DNA from: Polynucleobacter sp. MWH-P3-07-1
GTDB lineage: Bacteria; Pseudomonadota; Gammaproteobacteria; Burkholderiales; Burkholderiaceae
Reading direction: 5' to 3'
DNA length: 64,000 nucleotides
Assembly: GCF_018687555.1 (NCBI RefSeq)
Contig: NZ_CP061296.1
Location: 744,001 to 808,000, forward strand
The stretch's first letter is position 1; every line of letters starts with the position of its first letter. The notes under the pieces were generated by a model, which saw only the letters and a program-made list of their open reading frames with translations, had not been told where the DNA came from and did no database searches. Shown here piece after piece: positions 26,563 to 36,994 of the stretch. The position numbers were made by a program, and so were the translations under genes.

Positions 26563-28665
26563 GCCATGACGCAGTAGAGCATCGATTTGCGGTTCTCGTC
26601 CTCGAAACGCCTTAAAGGATTCAGCGGCAGGACGACTGCCGCCCACCTCTAAAATCTCTTGACGGTAGCGGGCTCCAGTCTCTGGATCTAAGACGCTCCC
26701 AGTCAGTTTCGCGGCGTCTTCAAACGCAGAATAGGCATCCGCTGAAAGTACTTCAGCCCATTTATAGCTGTAGTAACCAGCAGCATAGCCGCCGGCAAAA
26801 ATATGGCTGAAGGTATTTGGCCAGCGAGAAATTGCTGGCTGCGGGATAACATTACATTGGTCTGCAATGGTTCTAGAAAGATCTAAGACTGTTTGACCAT
26901 GAGCGGATTTGGGATCAAAAGTAGAGTGCAATCGCCAATCGAGTAAGGAGAAAGTAATTTGACGTAAGGTTCCCAAGCCATTCTGAAAGTTCTTGGCTGC
27001 CAGAAGTTTGTCAAACAGTTCACGCGGAAGTGGTTTGCCAGTTTCTGTATGAGCCGTCATCTTTTCTAAAACCTCCCATTCCCAGCAGAAGTTTTCCATA
27101 AACTGACTAGGCAATTCGACGGCATCCCATTCAACACCATTGATGCCTGATACGCCTAAGGCGCCTACTTGAGTCAGGAGGTGATGCAAGCCATGGCCAC
27201 TCTCATGGAAAAGGGTAATCACATCGTCATGCGCAATAGTGGGCTGACGCAGTTGACCATCTACCGTGACTGGGGGTGGAAAATTACACACTAAATAGGC
27301 AACCGGGGTTTGGATTTCACCACTGGGTAATACGCGACGGCCTCGGGCATCATCCATCCATGCGCCACCGCGCTTGCCTGGACGTGCATATGGATCGAGA
27401 TAAAAGTAGGCTACGATATTTTTTTGCGTATTCCGAATCGCAAAGGATTGCACATCTTGATGCCATGTTGGTAAGTCCGCCGGTTCAATCGTGACCCCAA
27501 ATAGAGTTTGTATGACCCTGAAAAGTCCTTCTAACACTTTGCTCAAAGGGAAGTATTGCTTTAGTTCATTTTCAGAAAAGGCATAGCGTGCTTGCTTCAG
27601 TTTTTCTGAGGCAAACGCAATATCCCAGGGCTGTAGACCGTCATCAAGTTGAAGATGGTCTTTAGCAAACGAGAGCAATTCTTGCCAATCTCTTTCTGCA
27701 AAGGGTCTGGCACGTTGAGCAATATCACTCAGAAAGTGGTCTACTTCAGCGACACTGCGCGCCATTTTGGGAGCCAAGCTCAGGGCAGCATAATTTGCAA
27801 AGCCCAACATCTTCGCCTCTTCAGAGCGCAAGCGCAACTGATCCAACATATTTTGGGTGTTGTCCCACGCCGTTTGACCCTGACCATACTGAGGGGCTAA
27901 TTCTGAAGCTCGGGTGATATAGGCTTCATACAAGCGCTTTCGCAAAGCCCGGTTCTCCGCATACTGCATTACTGGGTAATACGATGGAAAGTGCAGCGTA
28001 AATGCCCAACCCGTTAAGTGTTTTTGCTTGGCGGTATCTGCCGCAGCAGCGATGGCATCATCAGGAAGGCCAGACAACTCGGCTATATCGGTAATCAGAT
28101 GTACAAACCCATCTGTCGCGTCTAAGACATGATCCGAAAATGCTTTGCCGAGCTGGGCTTGCTCATCTTGGATTTGAGAGAAGCGGGGCTTATCCGCAGG
28201 GCTGAGTTCAGCGCCTCCCAAACGAAAGTCTCTCAAAGCGTTCTCAATCACTTTTTTCTGAGCAAGACTTAAATTGGAAAACTCCTGACTCTTACTCAAC
28301 AGCTTAAATTTTTCATATAAGGCGAGGTTTTGCCCAAGACTAGACATAAAGGCGGTCACCTTAGGCAACATCTCTCCATAGGCAACACGCAGTTCTGGTG
28401 AATCAGCAACACTATTTAAATGTGAGATAGCCCCCCAAGCGCGACTGAGTGACTCGGTTGCATCTTCCAAAGGCTCAGCCAAATCTAACCAAGTGCTAGG
28501 AGTCTCTGCAGCTACCGCATGATTTACGGCTAAGTCGGCTTGCTCAAGAAGATGGTGAATGGCTGGAGCAATATGCTCAGCCAAGATTGCCGAGTATTGT
28601 GGAATACCAGTACCAAAGGTAATAAGGGGGTTGTCTTGAAGATTTTGCGGGATTGATCGTTTCAT
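26551..28665 (-). CDS. prlC: oligopeptidase A (M3 family metallopeptidase)
   Basis: A 704-residue cytoplasmic zinc peptidase of the thimet oligopeptidase family that finishes degradation of signal peptides and protease products. The zinc motif is HESGH in VITLFHESGHGLHHLL (about 485-500) with the third ligand glutamate in the GVEWDAVELPSQFMENF segment (about 515-531). The N-terminal helical lid (about 1-200) and length match the family. A 52-base gap separates it from folD on the same strand. Confidence 0.94.
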   Translation of the reverse strand: MKRSIPQNLQDNPLITFGTGIPQYSAILAEHIAPAIHHLLEQADLAVNHAVAAETPSTWLDLAEPLEDATESLSRAWGAISHLNSVADSPELRVAYGEMLPKVTAFMSSLGQNLALYEKFKLLSKSQEFSNLSLAQKKVIENALRDFRLGGAELSPADKPRFSQIQDEQAQLGKAFSDHVLDATDGFVHLITDIAELSGLPDDAIAAAADTAKQKHLTGWAFTLHFPSYYPVMQYAENRALRKRLYEAYITRASELAPQYGQGQTAWDNTQNMLDQLRLRSEEAKMLGFANYAALSLAPKMARSVAEVDHFLSDIAQRARPFAERDWQELLSFAKDHLQLDDGLQPWDIAFASEKLKQARYAFSENELKQYFPLSKVLEGLFRVIQTLFGVTIEPADLPTWHQDVQSFAIRNTQKNIVAYFYLDPYARPGKRGGAWMDDARGRRVLPSGEIQTPVAYLVCNFPPPVTVDGQLRQPTIAHDDVITLFHESGHGLHHLLTQVGALGVSGINGVEWDAVELPSQFMENFCWEWEVLEKMTAHTETGKPLPRELFDKLLAAKNFQNGLGTLRQITFSLLDWRLHSTFDPKSAHGQTVLDLSRTIADQCNVIPQPAISRWPNTFSHIFAGGYAAGYYSYKWAEVLSADAYSAFEDAAKLTGSVLDPETGARYRQEILEVGGSRPAAESFKAFRGREPQIDALLRHGGLA

Positions 28666-28717
28666 CCCTCTAGCTTAATGTAAGCCAAGATTATTTGCCC
28701 AAAAATAGGCAGGATAT

Positions 28718-29572
28718 TTAGTGCTTAGGCGCTTTCTCAGCCGCCTCCAAAGTATTCATGAGCAACATCGTAATGGTCATGGGCCCTACGCCTCCGGGAA
28801 CCGGAGTAATCCAGCCTGCGACATATTTGGCAGTATCAAAGTCAACATCTCCACAAAGCTTGCCATCAGGAAGACGGTTAATGCCAACGTCAATGACAAC
28901 CGCACCTGTTTTAATCATGTCACCCGATACCATGTGAGGCTTGCCTGTAGCGACCACCAAGATATCAGCATCTTTAGTATGGTGTGCTAAATCTCGAGTT
29001 TTGCTATTACAAATCGTGACCGTTGCTCCAGCCTGTAACAGTAGCATTGCCATCGGTTTACCAACAATATTTGAGGCTCCTACGATGACTGCACGCGCAC
29101 CACGAATAGGATAATCAATACTCTCGAGAATTTTCATGCAACCGTAGGGAGTGCAGGGCTTGAACTCAGGCTTACCAACCATTAAAGCGCCGGCATTCGC
29201 GACATGGAAGCCATCGACATCTTTTTCGGGGGCGATTGCCTCGAGTACACGCTCAGCTGCAATATGCTCAGGTAAGGGTAATTGCACTAAGATTCCATGA
29301 ATTGCTGGGTCTGCATTGAGAGTGGCAATCCGAGCCAGTAATTCTTCTTCTCCCAGTTCGGCAGAGTAACGCTCTAGAACAGAATGAAAACCAACATCTT
29401 CGCAGGCCTTCACTTTATTGCGGACATAGACCTGACTTGCAGGGTTATCGCCAATCACGATCACTGCAAGCCCAGGCCGAACACCTTTCGCAGTCAGAAT
29501 CGCGGCACGTGCAGCAATTTCTGCACGGAGTTTTTTCGAAAGGAGATTTCCGTCTAATAACTGCGCAGGCAT
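28718..29572 (-). CDS. folD: methylenetetrahydrofolate dehydrogenase / cyclohydrolase
   Basis: A 284-residue bifunctional one-carbon enzyme. Signatures include [17 protein letters not shown] with the catalytic lysine region (about 38-54), [11 protein letters not shown] (about 94-104), [13 protein letters not shown] (about 137-149) and [15 protein letters not shown] (about 258-272), with the NADP-binding [10 protein letters not shown] (about 165-174). Its ATG shares one base with the stop of the upstream FixJ-type regulator, which implies co-transcription, though a functional link between them is not evident. Confidence 0.96.
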   Translation of the reverse strand: MPAQLLDGNLLSKKLRAEIAARAAILTAKGVRPGLAVIVIGDNPASQVYVRNKVKACEDVGFHSVLERYSAELGEEELLARIATLNADPAIHGILVQLPLPEHIAAERVLEAIAPEKDVDGFHVANAGALMVGKPEFKPCTPYGCMKILESIDYPIRGARAVIVGASNIVGKPMAMLLLQAGATVTICNSKTRDLAHHTKDADILVVATGKPHMVSGDMIKTGAVVIDVGINRLPDGKLCGDVDFDTAKYVAGWITPVPGGVGPMTITMLLMNTLEAAEKAPKH

Positions 29573-30216
29573 TATGTATTTGGCTGAGGATCGGATAAGG
29601 CTAGGCGGAGCAAATCAGCAACGGTGTTCACGTTGAGCTTCTCCATGATATTGGCCCGGTGTGCTTCTACGGTTTTAATGGAGATGCTTAAGTCATCCGC
29701 AATTTGTTTATTCAAACGACCAGCCACAATCCGCTCAAGCACTTGTCTTTCGCGCCCAGTTAACTTGCTGAGCAAGCTTTGCGTAATTTTGCGGTGATTC
29801 GCTTGTGAGTAATCAACGCGTGCTTTAGCAAGCATGCGATCAACTAAGCTGCAAAGATCATTTTCTTTAAATGGTTTTTCGATGAAATCAACGGCACCAC
29901 GTTTCATAGTAGACACAGCCATAGAGACATCGCCATGACCGGTGATGAAAGCGATTGGCATGGGATAGTTTTCGCTGATCAAGCGCTCTTGTAATTCAAG
30001 GCCGGACATACCTGGCATCCGGACATCCAAGATCGCACAAGAAATGGTCGATTTATCGGTGCTTTGTAAAGATTGCATAAAACGCTCTGCACTGGCGTGG
30101 CATCTCACCACATAACCATTGCTTTCTAAAAGCCAAGTTAGGGAGTCACGGACAGCTTCATCGTCATCTACGACATAAACCACTTCAGCTTGGTTTGGTT
30201 TGGCTATTACGTTCAT
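29572..30216 (-). CDS. FixJ-family two-component response regulator
   Basis: A 214-residue regulator with a receiver domain (about 12-130; DDDEAVRDS, phospho-aspartate in AILDVRMPG about residue 66, threonine in FITGHGD, lysine in IEKPF) and a LuxR-type helix-turn-helix (about 150-212; [38 protein letters not shown]). FixJ-type proteins bind DNA as phosphorylated dimers. Its start lies inside the 3' end of the sensor kinase gene (32-base overlap), so the two are a cognate pair. The signal is unknown. Confidence 0.93.
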   Translation of the reverse strand: MNVIAKPNQAEVVYVVDDDEAVRDSLTWLLESNGYVVRCHASAERFMQSLQSTDKSTISCAILDVRMPGMSGLELQERLISENYPMPIAFITGHGDVSMAVSTMKRGAVDFIEKPFKENDLCSLVDRMLAKARVDYSQANHRKITQSLLSKLTGRERQVLERIVAGRLNKQIADDLSISIKTVEAHRANIMEKLNVNTVADLLRLALSDPQPNT

Positions 30217-32818
30217 TTTCAGTTTCCCGACTTTCGGAAGATTCTAAGGGTAAGAGTATTGTAAAGGTGCAGCCCGAGAGCTTGGTCCGCTCGGCATCCA
30301 TCTGGTTTTTGGCCCAAAGTCGCCCATGGTGGGACTCAATAATCGAGCGGCAAATATTCAGCCCCATGCCCATCCCTTCGGCTTTGGTACTAAAGAAAGG
30401 CTCAAACATGCGCTCAATGACCGCCTCTGAGATGCCGCCGCCAGTATCCGAAACCTGAATCCGTAGCATGGCTGGGAAGGTGCTGGTGTCTAAATCAGCC
30501 GTAATTTTGACGGGAGGGGCTGACCAGCGGGAAGACGATGGATAAGCTTCACGCATGCTATCAAGGGCATTTTTCAGGAGATTGACCAAGACCTGAAGAA
30601 CTAATACCGGATCGACAGGGACTTCGGGAAGATTCTCTGCAACTGAGGAGACGATCGATAGGCGATGTCGATTGGCCTCGATTTCTACTAGGCCGACTGC
30701 ATCATTAATAATGTCAGCAATTGAGCAGAGCTTACGTTGCGGCTCGCTGCGTTTAACAAAGCCACGAATACGTTGAATAATGGTGCCGGCTCGCACTGCT
30801 TGCTCAGATGCTTTTTCTAGTGCGGGCAAAATGTCGCGCGGGATATCCACCTCGGTTGAGCCTTGCAACCGTTTCGCAACCCCCATGCAGTAATTCGAGA
30901 TGGCCGATAGGGGTTGATTTAATTCATGGGCTAAAGACGAGGCCATTTCACCCATCGTAGTCAAACGGCTAGTGAATTGCATCTTCTCTTCTTGCTGGCG
31001 AGTTAGCTCATCGGATTCTTTGCGAGCGGTGATGTCTGTGGCAATTAAGAGTTGAGCCAAGTTCTCATCAACCCAGGGAATGAAGCGTCGACGAACTTCA
31101 TACCATTTCGACGAATCGCCAATGAGTTGGATTTCTTCAGATTCGGATTCCTGGTAGAGGGCGGATGGCGGGATGCCTGGATTCTGATCGGAAGATTCTT
31201 CAGTCAGCTCTTGCATTGCATGATGAGCCATTTGCCCACCCACTAGATCAAAGTGTCCCTTCGAGTCATCGCCAAAACGTTCCCGATAGAAGCGATTCGC
31301 AAATAGCAGGGCGCCTGTTTCGATTGACACCACTGATACAGCAGCATCTAAACCCTCAAGGACGGTAATAAAGCGCTCTTGAGAGGCGGCTAATTTTTCC
31401 CGCACTTTCGTTGACTCAGTAATATCAATGACTGTTGTTACCCAGCCAGTCTGAACACCTTTCTCATTGACCAAAGGAGCAATAAAGGTTCTGGTGTCTA
31501 TGGGTGATCCATCATGTCGAACAATGATGCCCCGAATTCCCTCTTTCATCTCATGGTAATGCTTGGGATTTAAGGCTAAATTCATCTGCTCCTCTTGAGC
31601 ATCTTTTTTGTCTTCAGGCCAGAAGGGGAATGGGGGCTTTAAACCAATGAGGTCTTTTTCTTTCCAGCCGGTCATTTCACAAAAGGCTTTATTGACATAG
31701 GTGATGCGTCCATCCATAGCATGACCCCGAATTCCTACTGGTGTGGAATCCTCCATTGCATTTCGGAAGTTTGTCTCGGCTTTCAGGTTGGCCTCCGCTT
31801 CCTGACGCACTTGCATTTGTTTTAGCACTGACCACAAACTCCAAATCACGAAAGCACTCAGGCCTAAAACAACGCCAACGAGCATGCGGAAGGTGAGATT
31901 GGTTGGCGCCGGGTAAGTGTCAATTCGTAAAGTGAGATTAGGGCTGAGCACCCCAATATCAAGACTGGTTTGATTGCTAAATGCCCGTTTGGGTGTATCT
32001 CGATCTGAAGAAATGGCGAGCACGCGATCGTTATCCGTCATCAAGGTAAAGCGATACTGGGCCTTTAACTCCGCTGGAATCACATCGAGGATCCCTTGAG
32101 TGCTGTAGAGCGCTGCTATCACGCCGAGATTATCAAGACCATTTGAAATGGGCACTACCTGCCAAAAAATAATCCTTTTTTCTCGGACGATAGGATCTAC
32201 CTGTTTGTCATCAAGCGCTACAAACTGGCTATAAGCAGGTTGGCCGGTTGCTTGACTGATATTGATCGTTTTGCGTAACGACTCTTTGACAAGGTTGACT
32301 TGCTCAGCACTTTGCCCGTCACCGAGTCCCAGGTCTTTCTTATTTCGGTTGGCCTGCGCCACCCATTGCACTTCATTATTTTTATTGAGCCAAAATAACT
32401 TACGGATTTCATGTTCATCGCCCAATAAAGTCTCGGCTTGTTGCAATGCGTTGGCCCGAACCTTCATTTCATCATTGCTGGCGGCAAGTTCTCGGCTGAT
32501 GGCCAGAAGGCTATCGGTATTGCTATTAAAGCGCAGTTGTATGCGCTGCTTGGCGAAGACGAGTTCCCGAAATAGGGCTGCCTCTTGCTGATTTTTTTCT
32601 TGTAATTGCAATGTTCCTAAGATGACTCCCATCACGGCAGTGAACAACACAATTGCCATGAGGGGGGTGTAGACGAGTCTAAAACCCCGTATTTTTCGGA
32701 TCCATCGCAGGGGTTTTAATAACCCATTCGAAAGCAGTGCTGGTATTTTCATTAATGACTCATTTTGCCTCATCATCCTGTTGTATTTAATCCAGGATGC
32801 ATCGCAGCATAATTCCAT
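30185..32818 (-). CDS. membrane PAS-domain sensor histidine kinase
   Basis: An 877-residue hybrid-free sensor kinase. Transmembrane helices at about 48-68 and 328-348 bracket a 260-residue periplasmic sensor region; then come two PAS domains (about 360-480, FRNAMEDSTPVGIRG; and 490-600), a HisKA helix (GEMASSLAHELNQPLSAISNY, about 640) and an ATPase domain (NLLKNALDSM, DTGGGIS, GMGMGLNICRSIIE). The layout resembles DctB/FixL-type kinases of beta-proteobacteria. The exact start is unsure: ATG at 32818, 32776 or 32752 are all in frame and none has a strong ribosome site. It is divergent from aceE and cotranscribed with the FixJ-type gene. Confidence 0.92.
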   Translation of the reverse strand: MELCCDASWIKYNRMMRQNESLMKIPALLSNGLLKPLRWIRKIRGFRLVYTPLMAIVLFTAVMGVILGTLQLQEKNQQEAALFRELVFAKQRIQLRFNSNTDSLLAISRELAASNDEMKVRANALQQAETLLGDEHEIRKLFWLNKNNEVQWVAQANRNKKDLGLGDGQSAEQVNLVKESLRKTINISQATGQPAYSQFVALDDKQVDPIVREKRIIFWQVVPISNGLDNLGVIAALYSTQGILDVIPAELKAQYRFTLMTDNDRVLAISSDRDTPKRAFSNQTSLDIGVLSPNLTLRIDTYPAPTNLTFRMLVGVVLGLSAFVIWSLWSVLKQMQVRQEAEANLKAETNFRNAMEDSTPVGIRGHAMDGRITYVNKAFCEMTGWKEKDLIGLKPPFPFWPEDKKDAQEEQMNLALNPKHYHEMKEGIRGIIVRHDGSPIDTRTFIAPLVNEKGVQTGWVTTVIDITESTKVREKLAASQERFITVLEGLDAAVSVVSIETGALLFANRFYRERFGDDSKGHFDLVGGQMAHHAMQELTEESSDQNPGIPPSALYQESESEEIQLIGDSSKWYEVRRRFIPWVDENLAQLLIATDITARKESDELTRQQEEKMQFTSRLTTMGEMASSLAHELNQPLSAISNYCMGVAKRLQGSTEVDIPRDILPALEKASEQAVRAGTIIQRIRGFVKRSEPQRKLCSIADIINDAVGLVEIEANRHRLSIVSSVAENLPEVPVDPVLVLQVLVNLLKNALDSMREAYPSSSRWSAPPVKITADLDTSTFPAMLRIQVSDTGGGISEAVIERMFEPFFSTKAEGMGMGLNICRSIIESHHGRLWAKNQMDAERTKLSGCTFTILLPLESSESRETENERNSQTKPS

Positions 32819-32853
32819 ATTATGAGAAATATTATCATTATGTGGAAAATTAC

Positions 32854-32882
32854 TTGTTCATGAAATAAACCCCTTCTAGAAT
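32854..32882 (+). promoter_or_regulatory. candidate aceE promoter
   Basis: TTGTTC (32854-32859), 17 bases, TAGAAT (32877-32882) on the plus strand. The -10 is a 5/6 match and the -35 has the TTG core. It lies about 74 bases before the aceE ATG in the 137-base gap with the divergent sensor kinase. Confidence 0.45.
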
Positions 32883-32955
32883 CCCAAACATAAATAGAGT
32901 GTTTAATAGATAAACAAAAAGATATACACAAAACAAAGATTAAAGGGAGACCATC

Positions 32956-35652
32956 ATGGCTGCGATACCAGATCAAATCTTAGGTTCGAGTAAGGCATCT
33001 GACCAAGATCCTGTTGAGACTCAAGAGTGGCTCCAAGCGCTGGATGGTGTGATCCGCAATGAAGGTGTTGAACGTGCCGCCTTCTTAATTGATCAGCAAA
33101 TTGCGCATGCTCGCGTCAATGGCGTTGAGCAAGCATTTCATGCAGAGACTCCCTACATTAATACTATTCCGGTTGAGCAGCAGGCAAGATTACCTGGTGA
33201 TCAGAACATTGAGCACCGGATTCGTTCTTACACACGCTGGAATGCGATGGCGATGGTGTTACGTGCCAATAAGGACACGAACGTTGGCGGCCATATTTCT
33301 TCATTCCAATCCGCGGCAACTTTATATGACATTGGCTTTAACCATTTCTGGCATGCGCCATCCCCAGAGCATGGCGGTGATTTGATTTTTGTTCAAGGTC
33401 ACTCAGCCCCTGGTGTCTATGCCCGTGCCTATATGTTGGGGCGCTTGACGGATGAACAGTTGAACAACTTCCGCCAAGAGGTAGGCGGCAAAGGGATCTC
33501 GAGTTATCCACATCCCTGGTTGATGCCTGATTTTTGGCAGTTCCCAACTGTCTCGATGGGCTTAGGTCCAATCATGGCGATTTATCAAGCCCGCTTCATG
33601 CGCTACTTGCGTGATCGTGGTCTGGCCAAAACCGATGGCCGTAAAGTTTGGGCCTTTTTAGGTGATGGTGAAACCGATGAGCCAGAGTCTCTTGGTGCGA
33701 TTGGGATGGCCGGTCGCGAGAAACTCGACAACTTGATCTTCGTGATCAATTGCAACTTACAACGCTTAGACGGACCTGTTCGAGGGAATGGCAAGATTAT
33801 TCAGGAGCTCGAGAGTGAGTTCCGTGGTGCAGGTTGGAATGTGATTAAGGTCGTTTGGGGCGGACAGTGGGATGCACTCTTTGCTCGAGATAAAAAGGGC
33901 ATCTTGATGCAGCGCCTCGGCGAGATCGTGGATGGTCAGTATCAAACCATGAAATCGAAGAATGGTGCTTATGTTCGCGAGATTGTATTTAACACTCCTG
34001 AACTGAAAGCATTGGTCAGCGATTGGAGTGATGAAGAAATTTGGCAGCTCAATCGTGGCGGTCACGATCCTCACAAAGTCTATGCTGCCTTCCATGCGGC
34101 AGTAAATCACCAAGATGAGCCTACTGTGATCTTGGCGCATACGATTAAGGGTTACGGTATGGGCGGCTCAGGTGAGGCGATGAATATTGCGCACCAAGCC
34201 AAGAAAATGAATCCGGATGATGTGCGTCGCTTCCGCGATCGTTTTGAGATTCCAGTCAAGGATGCTGACCTCGAAGAAATTCCGCTGGTGAACTTTGCTG
34301 AAGGTAGCCCAGAATTAGAGTACATGAAGGCGCGTCGTCAGGAGTTGGGCGGATATCTGCCACAACGCCGCATGAAAGCAGAAAGTTTGCCAGTACCAAG
34401 CCTGGAAGTATTTGCACCTATGCTTGAGGCAACCACTGAAGGTCGAGAAATCTCAACGACCATGGCTTTTGTTCGTATTCTCAATACGATCGTACGCGAC
34501 AAGACCATCGGCCAGCGAGTGGTTCCAATCGTGCCGGATGAATCTCGTACCTTTGGTATGGAAGGGATGTTCCGTCAGCTCGGTATTTGGAGTCAACTTG
34601 GACAACTCTACACCCCCGAAGATCATGATCAATTGATGTTCTATAAGGAACATAAGACTGGCCAGATTTTGCAAGAGGGCATTAATGAAGCGGGCGGCAT
34701 GTGTGATTGGATTGCTGCAGCGACCTCTTACTCAACCCATGGCGTGCCCATGTTGCCTTTCTATATTTTCTACTCCATGTTTGGTTTCCAGCGAATCGGC
34801 GACTTAGCTTGGGCAGCCGGTGATATGCGTAGCCGCGGTTTCTTGCTGGGCGGTACTGCTGGTAGAACAACCCTGAACGGTGAAGGCTTGCAGCATGAAG
34901 ACGGCCACAGTCAAGTGTGGAGCGCTGCAGTGCCCAACTGTATTAGCTATGACCCTACATTCTCATTCGAGCTTGCAGTCGTCATTCAAGATGGTATGCG
35001 TCGCATGCTGGAAGTTCAAGAAGATGTGTATTACTACATCACTTTGATGAATGAAAACTATGCCCATCCTGCAATGCCTCAGGGTGCTGAGCAAGACATC
35101 ATCAAGGGCATGTACAAACTGAAATCAGTTGGCGAGAGCAATGCAAAGCTACGTGTACAACTTTTAGGTTCTGGCACGATCTTCCGCGAAGTGATCGAAG
35201 CAGCAGAAATCTTGCATAAAGAGTGGGGTGTTGCCTCTGATTTATGGGGTTGCCCAAGCTTTACAGAATTAGCCCGTGACTGGAATACGGTACATCGTCA
35301 TAACTTACTCAATCCAACCACTGAACCATCGCTCTCTCATGTTGAGAAATGTCTCAAGGCAACCTCTGGACCTGTGATTGCCGCTACAGACTATGTTCGT
35401 GTATTTGCCGAGCAGATCCGCCCAGCGATTCAGCATATCGGTCGTCAATATGAAGTCTTGGGTACGGATGGCTTTGGCCGTTCCGATACGCGCGAGAACT
35501 TACGTGATTTCTTCGAGGTAGATCGCCGTTGGGTTGTATTGACTGCCTTGCGTTCATTAGTCGATGCTGGCCAGCTTGATCGCCAGAAATTAGCCGAAGC
35601 TATCAAGAAGTATGGGATTGATAGCGCTAAGCCAAACCCCATGACAGTCTGA
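32956..35652 (+). CDS. aceE: pyruvate dehydrogenase E1 component (homodimeric)
   Basis: An 898-residue thiamine-diphosphate-dependent decarboxylase feeding acetyl groups to AceF. Visible signatures: HISSFQSAATLYDIGFNHF (about 114), VQGHSAPGVYARA (about 150), the ThDP motif GDGETDEPESLGAIG...NLIFVINCNLQRLDGPV (about 230-275), and YSMFGFQRIGDLAW (about 610). A strong AAAGGGAG ribosome site precedes ATG 32956. It heads aceE-aceF-lpdA, linking glycolysis to the citrate cycle; a PdhR gene is not adjacent, but a PAS sensor kinase pair diverges from it. Confidence 0.97.
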   Translation: MAAIPDQILGSSKASDQDPVETQEWLQALDGVIRNEGVERAAFLIDQQIAHARVNGVEQAFHAETPYINTIPVEQQARLPGDQNIEHRIRSYTRWNAMAMVLRANKDTNVGGHISSFQSAATLYDIGFNHFWHAPSPEHGGDLIFVQGHSAPGVYARAYMLGRLTDEQLNNFRQEVGGKGISSYPHPWLMPDFWQFPTVSMGLGPIMAIYQARFMRYLRDRGLAKTDGRKVWAFLGDGETDEPESLGAIGMAGREKLDNLIFVINCNLQRLDGPVRGNGKIIQELESEFRGAGWNVIKVVWGGQWDALFARDKKGILMQRLGEIVDGQYQTMKSKNGAYVREIVFNTPELKALVSDWSDEEIWQLNRGGHDPHKVYAAFHAAVNHQDEPTVILAHTIKGYGMGGSGEAMNIAHQAKKMNPDDVRRFRDRFEIPVKDADLEEIPLVNFAEGSPELEYMKARRQELGGYLPQRRMKAESLPVPSLEVFAPMLEATTEGREISTTMAFVRILNTIVRDKTIGQRVVPIVPDESRTFGMEGMFRQLGIWSQLGQLYTPEDHDQLMFYKEHKTGQILQEGINEAGGMCDWIAAATSYSTHGVPMLPFYIFYSMFGFQRIGDLAWAAGDMRSRGFLLGGTAGRTTLNGEGLQHEDGHSQVWSAAVPNCISYDPTFSFELAVVIQDGMRRMLEVQEDVYYYITLMNENYAHPAMPQGAEQDIIKGMYKLKSVGESNAKLRVQLLGSGTIFREVIEAAEILHKEWGVASDLWGCPSFTELARDWNTVHRHNLLNPTTEPSLSHVEKCLKATSGPVIAATDYVRVFAEQIRPAIQHIGRQYEVLGTDGFGRSDTRENLRDFFEVDRRWVVLTALRSLVDAGQLDRQKLAEAIKKYGIDSAKPNPMTV

Positions 35653-35680
35653 ACAAGACACTACATTACAGATCAAGACT

Positions 35681-36985
35681 ATGAGCCAATTCATTGAAGT
35701 GAAGGTCCCCGATATTGGGGATTACAAAGATGTCCCAGTTATCGAAGTGCTAGTGAAGCCAGGCGATACGATTGAAAAAGAACAATCCATCGTCACTCTG
35801 GAGTCTGATAAGGCGACGATGGATGTCCCTTCATCACATGCTGGTGTAGTCAAGGAAGTCAAAGTTAAGGTTGGTGACAGCATTTCTGAAGGGGCAATCG
35901 TAGTGCTTCTAGAAGAGAGTGCTGGGACCGCTGTTGCGCAAAGCGCCCCAGCTGCACCTGCAGCGCCAGTTGTGTCGGTACCTCCTGCAAAAGTAGCTGC
36001 TGTCGAGCCACCCGTCAAATTGGCGCCACCACCTCCACCTGTGAGCAATATACCTGCGCCCATTGCTGATAATGTTGGCCATGCAAGCCCATCGGTACGT
36101 AAGTTTGCTCGTGAGCTTGGCGTCACAGTTACCCAAGTAACGGGTTCTGGTCCAAAGGGACGTATTACCCAAGAAGATGTACAAGCCTTTGTCAAGGCTG
36201 CCATGAGTGGTGGAGGAAGTCCTGCAACTGCCTCTGGTGCTAGCTTGGGTGGCCTCAATATTATTCCTTGGCCAAAAGTTGACTTTACAAAGTTTGGTGA
36301 AGTCGAGCGTTTACCTCTCAACCGGATCAAGAAGCTGACAGCGGCCAATCTAGCGCGTAATTGGATCATGATTCCAGCGGTGACCTATCACGAGGATGCA
36401 GATATTACGGATCTTGAGGCATTTCGCGTAGCAACCAATAAAGATAATGAGAAGCAGGGCCTCAAAATTACGATGTTGGCTTTCTTAATGAAGGCTGCTG
36501 TAGCAGCACTCAAGAAATACCCCGAGTTCAATAGCTCCTTAGATGGAGATGAGCTGGTGCTCAAGAAGTATTTCAATATCGCCTTTGCGGCAGATACCCC
36601 TCAAGGTTTGGTTGTGCCAGTGATTCGTGATGCAGATCAGAAAGGCATCTTTGAGATCGCACGCGAAACTTCTGAGCTCGCAGCCTTAGCCCGAGATGGC
36701 AAACTCAAGCCCGAGCAAATGCAGGGCGCTAGTTTCACCATCTCTTCTTTAGGTGGTATTGGCGGTACTTACTTTGCGCCGATTGTGAATGCCCCAGAAG
36801 TCGCCATTTTGGGCGTGAGCAAAGCTGCGATGAAGCCCGTTTGGGATGGCAAGCAATTTGTGCCCCGCTTAATTTGCCCACTTTCGCTCACTGCAGACCA
36901 TCGCGTGATTGATGGCGCATTAGCCACACGATTCAATGTGTACATGGCTCAGTTACTTTCTGACTTCCGTCGCGCCACTTTGTAA
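35681..36985 (+). CDS. aceF: pyruvate dehydrogenase E2, dihydrolipoyllysine acetyltransferase
   Basis: A 434-residue E2 with a single lipoyl domain (about 3-77; lipoylated lysine in ESDKATMDVP, about 44), an Ala/Pro-rich hinge (about 80-135), a peripheral subunit-binding domain (about 135-170; ASPSVRKFARELGV, GPKGRITQEDV) and the acyltransferase core with the catalytic DHRVIDGA near residue 410. Enterobacterial AceF has three lipoyl domains; one is found here, and a further lipoyl domain is attached to the E3 subunit next door. Gap to aceE is 28 bases. Confidence 0.97.
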   Translation: MSQFIEVKVPDIGDYKDVPVIEVLVKPGDTIEKEQSIVTLESDKATMDVPSSHAGVVKEVKVKVGDSISEGAIVVLLEESAGTAVAQSAPAAPAAPVVSVPPAKVAAVEPPVKLAPPPPPVSNIPAPIADNVGHASPSVRKFARELGVTVTQVTGSGPKGRITQEDVQAFVKAAMSGGGSPATASGASLGGLNIIPWPKVDFTKFGEVERLPLNRIKKLTAANLARNWIMIPAVTYHEDADITDLEAFRVATNKDNEKQGLKITMLAFLMKAAVAALKKYPEFNSSLDGDELVLKKYFNIAFAADTPQGLVVPVIRDADQKGIFEIARETSELAALARDGKLKPEQMQGASFTISSLGGIGGTYFAPIVNAPEVAILGVSKAAMKPVWDGKQFVPRLICPLSLTADHRVIDGALATRFNVYMAQLLSDFRRATL

Positions 36986-36994
36986 AAGGGAATC

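Noticed and set aside
35722..36369. Long open frame (about 215 codons) on the minus strand
   Set aside because: It lies entirely antisense to aceF; composition is that of a reversed coding frame (Pro/Ala/Thr/Ser rich from the hinge) and no ribosome site or homology is visible.
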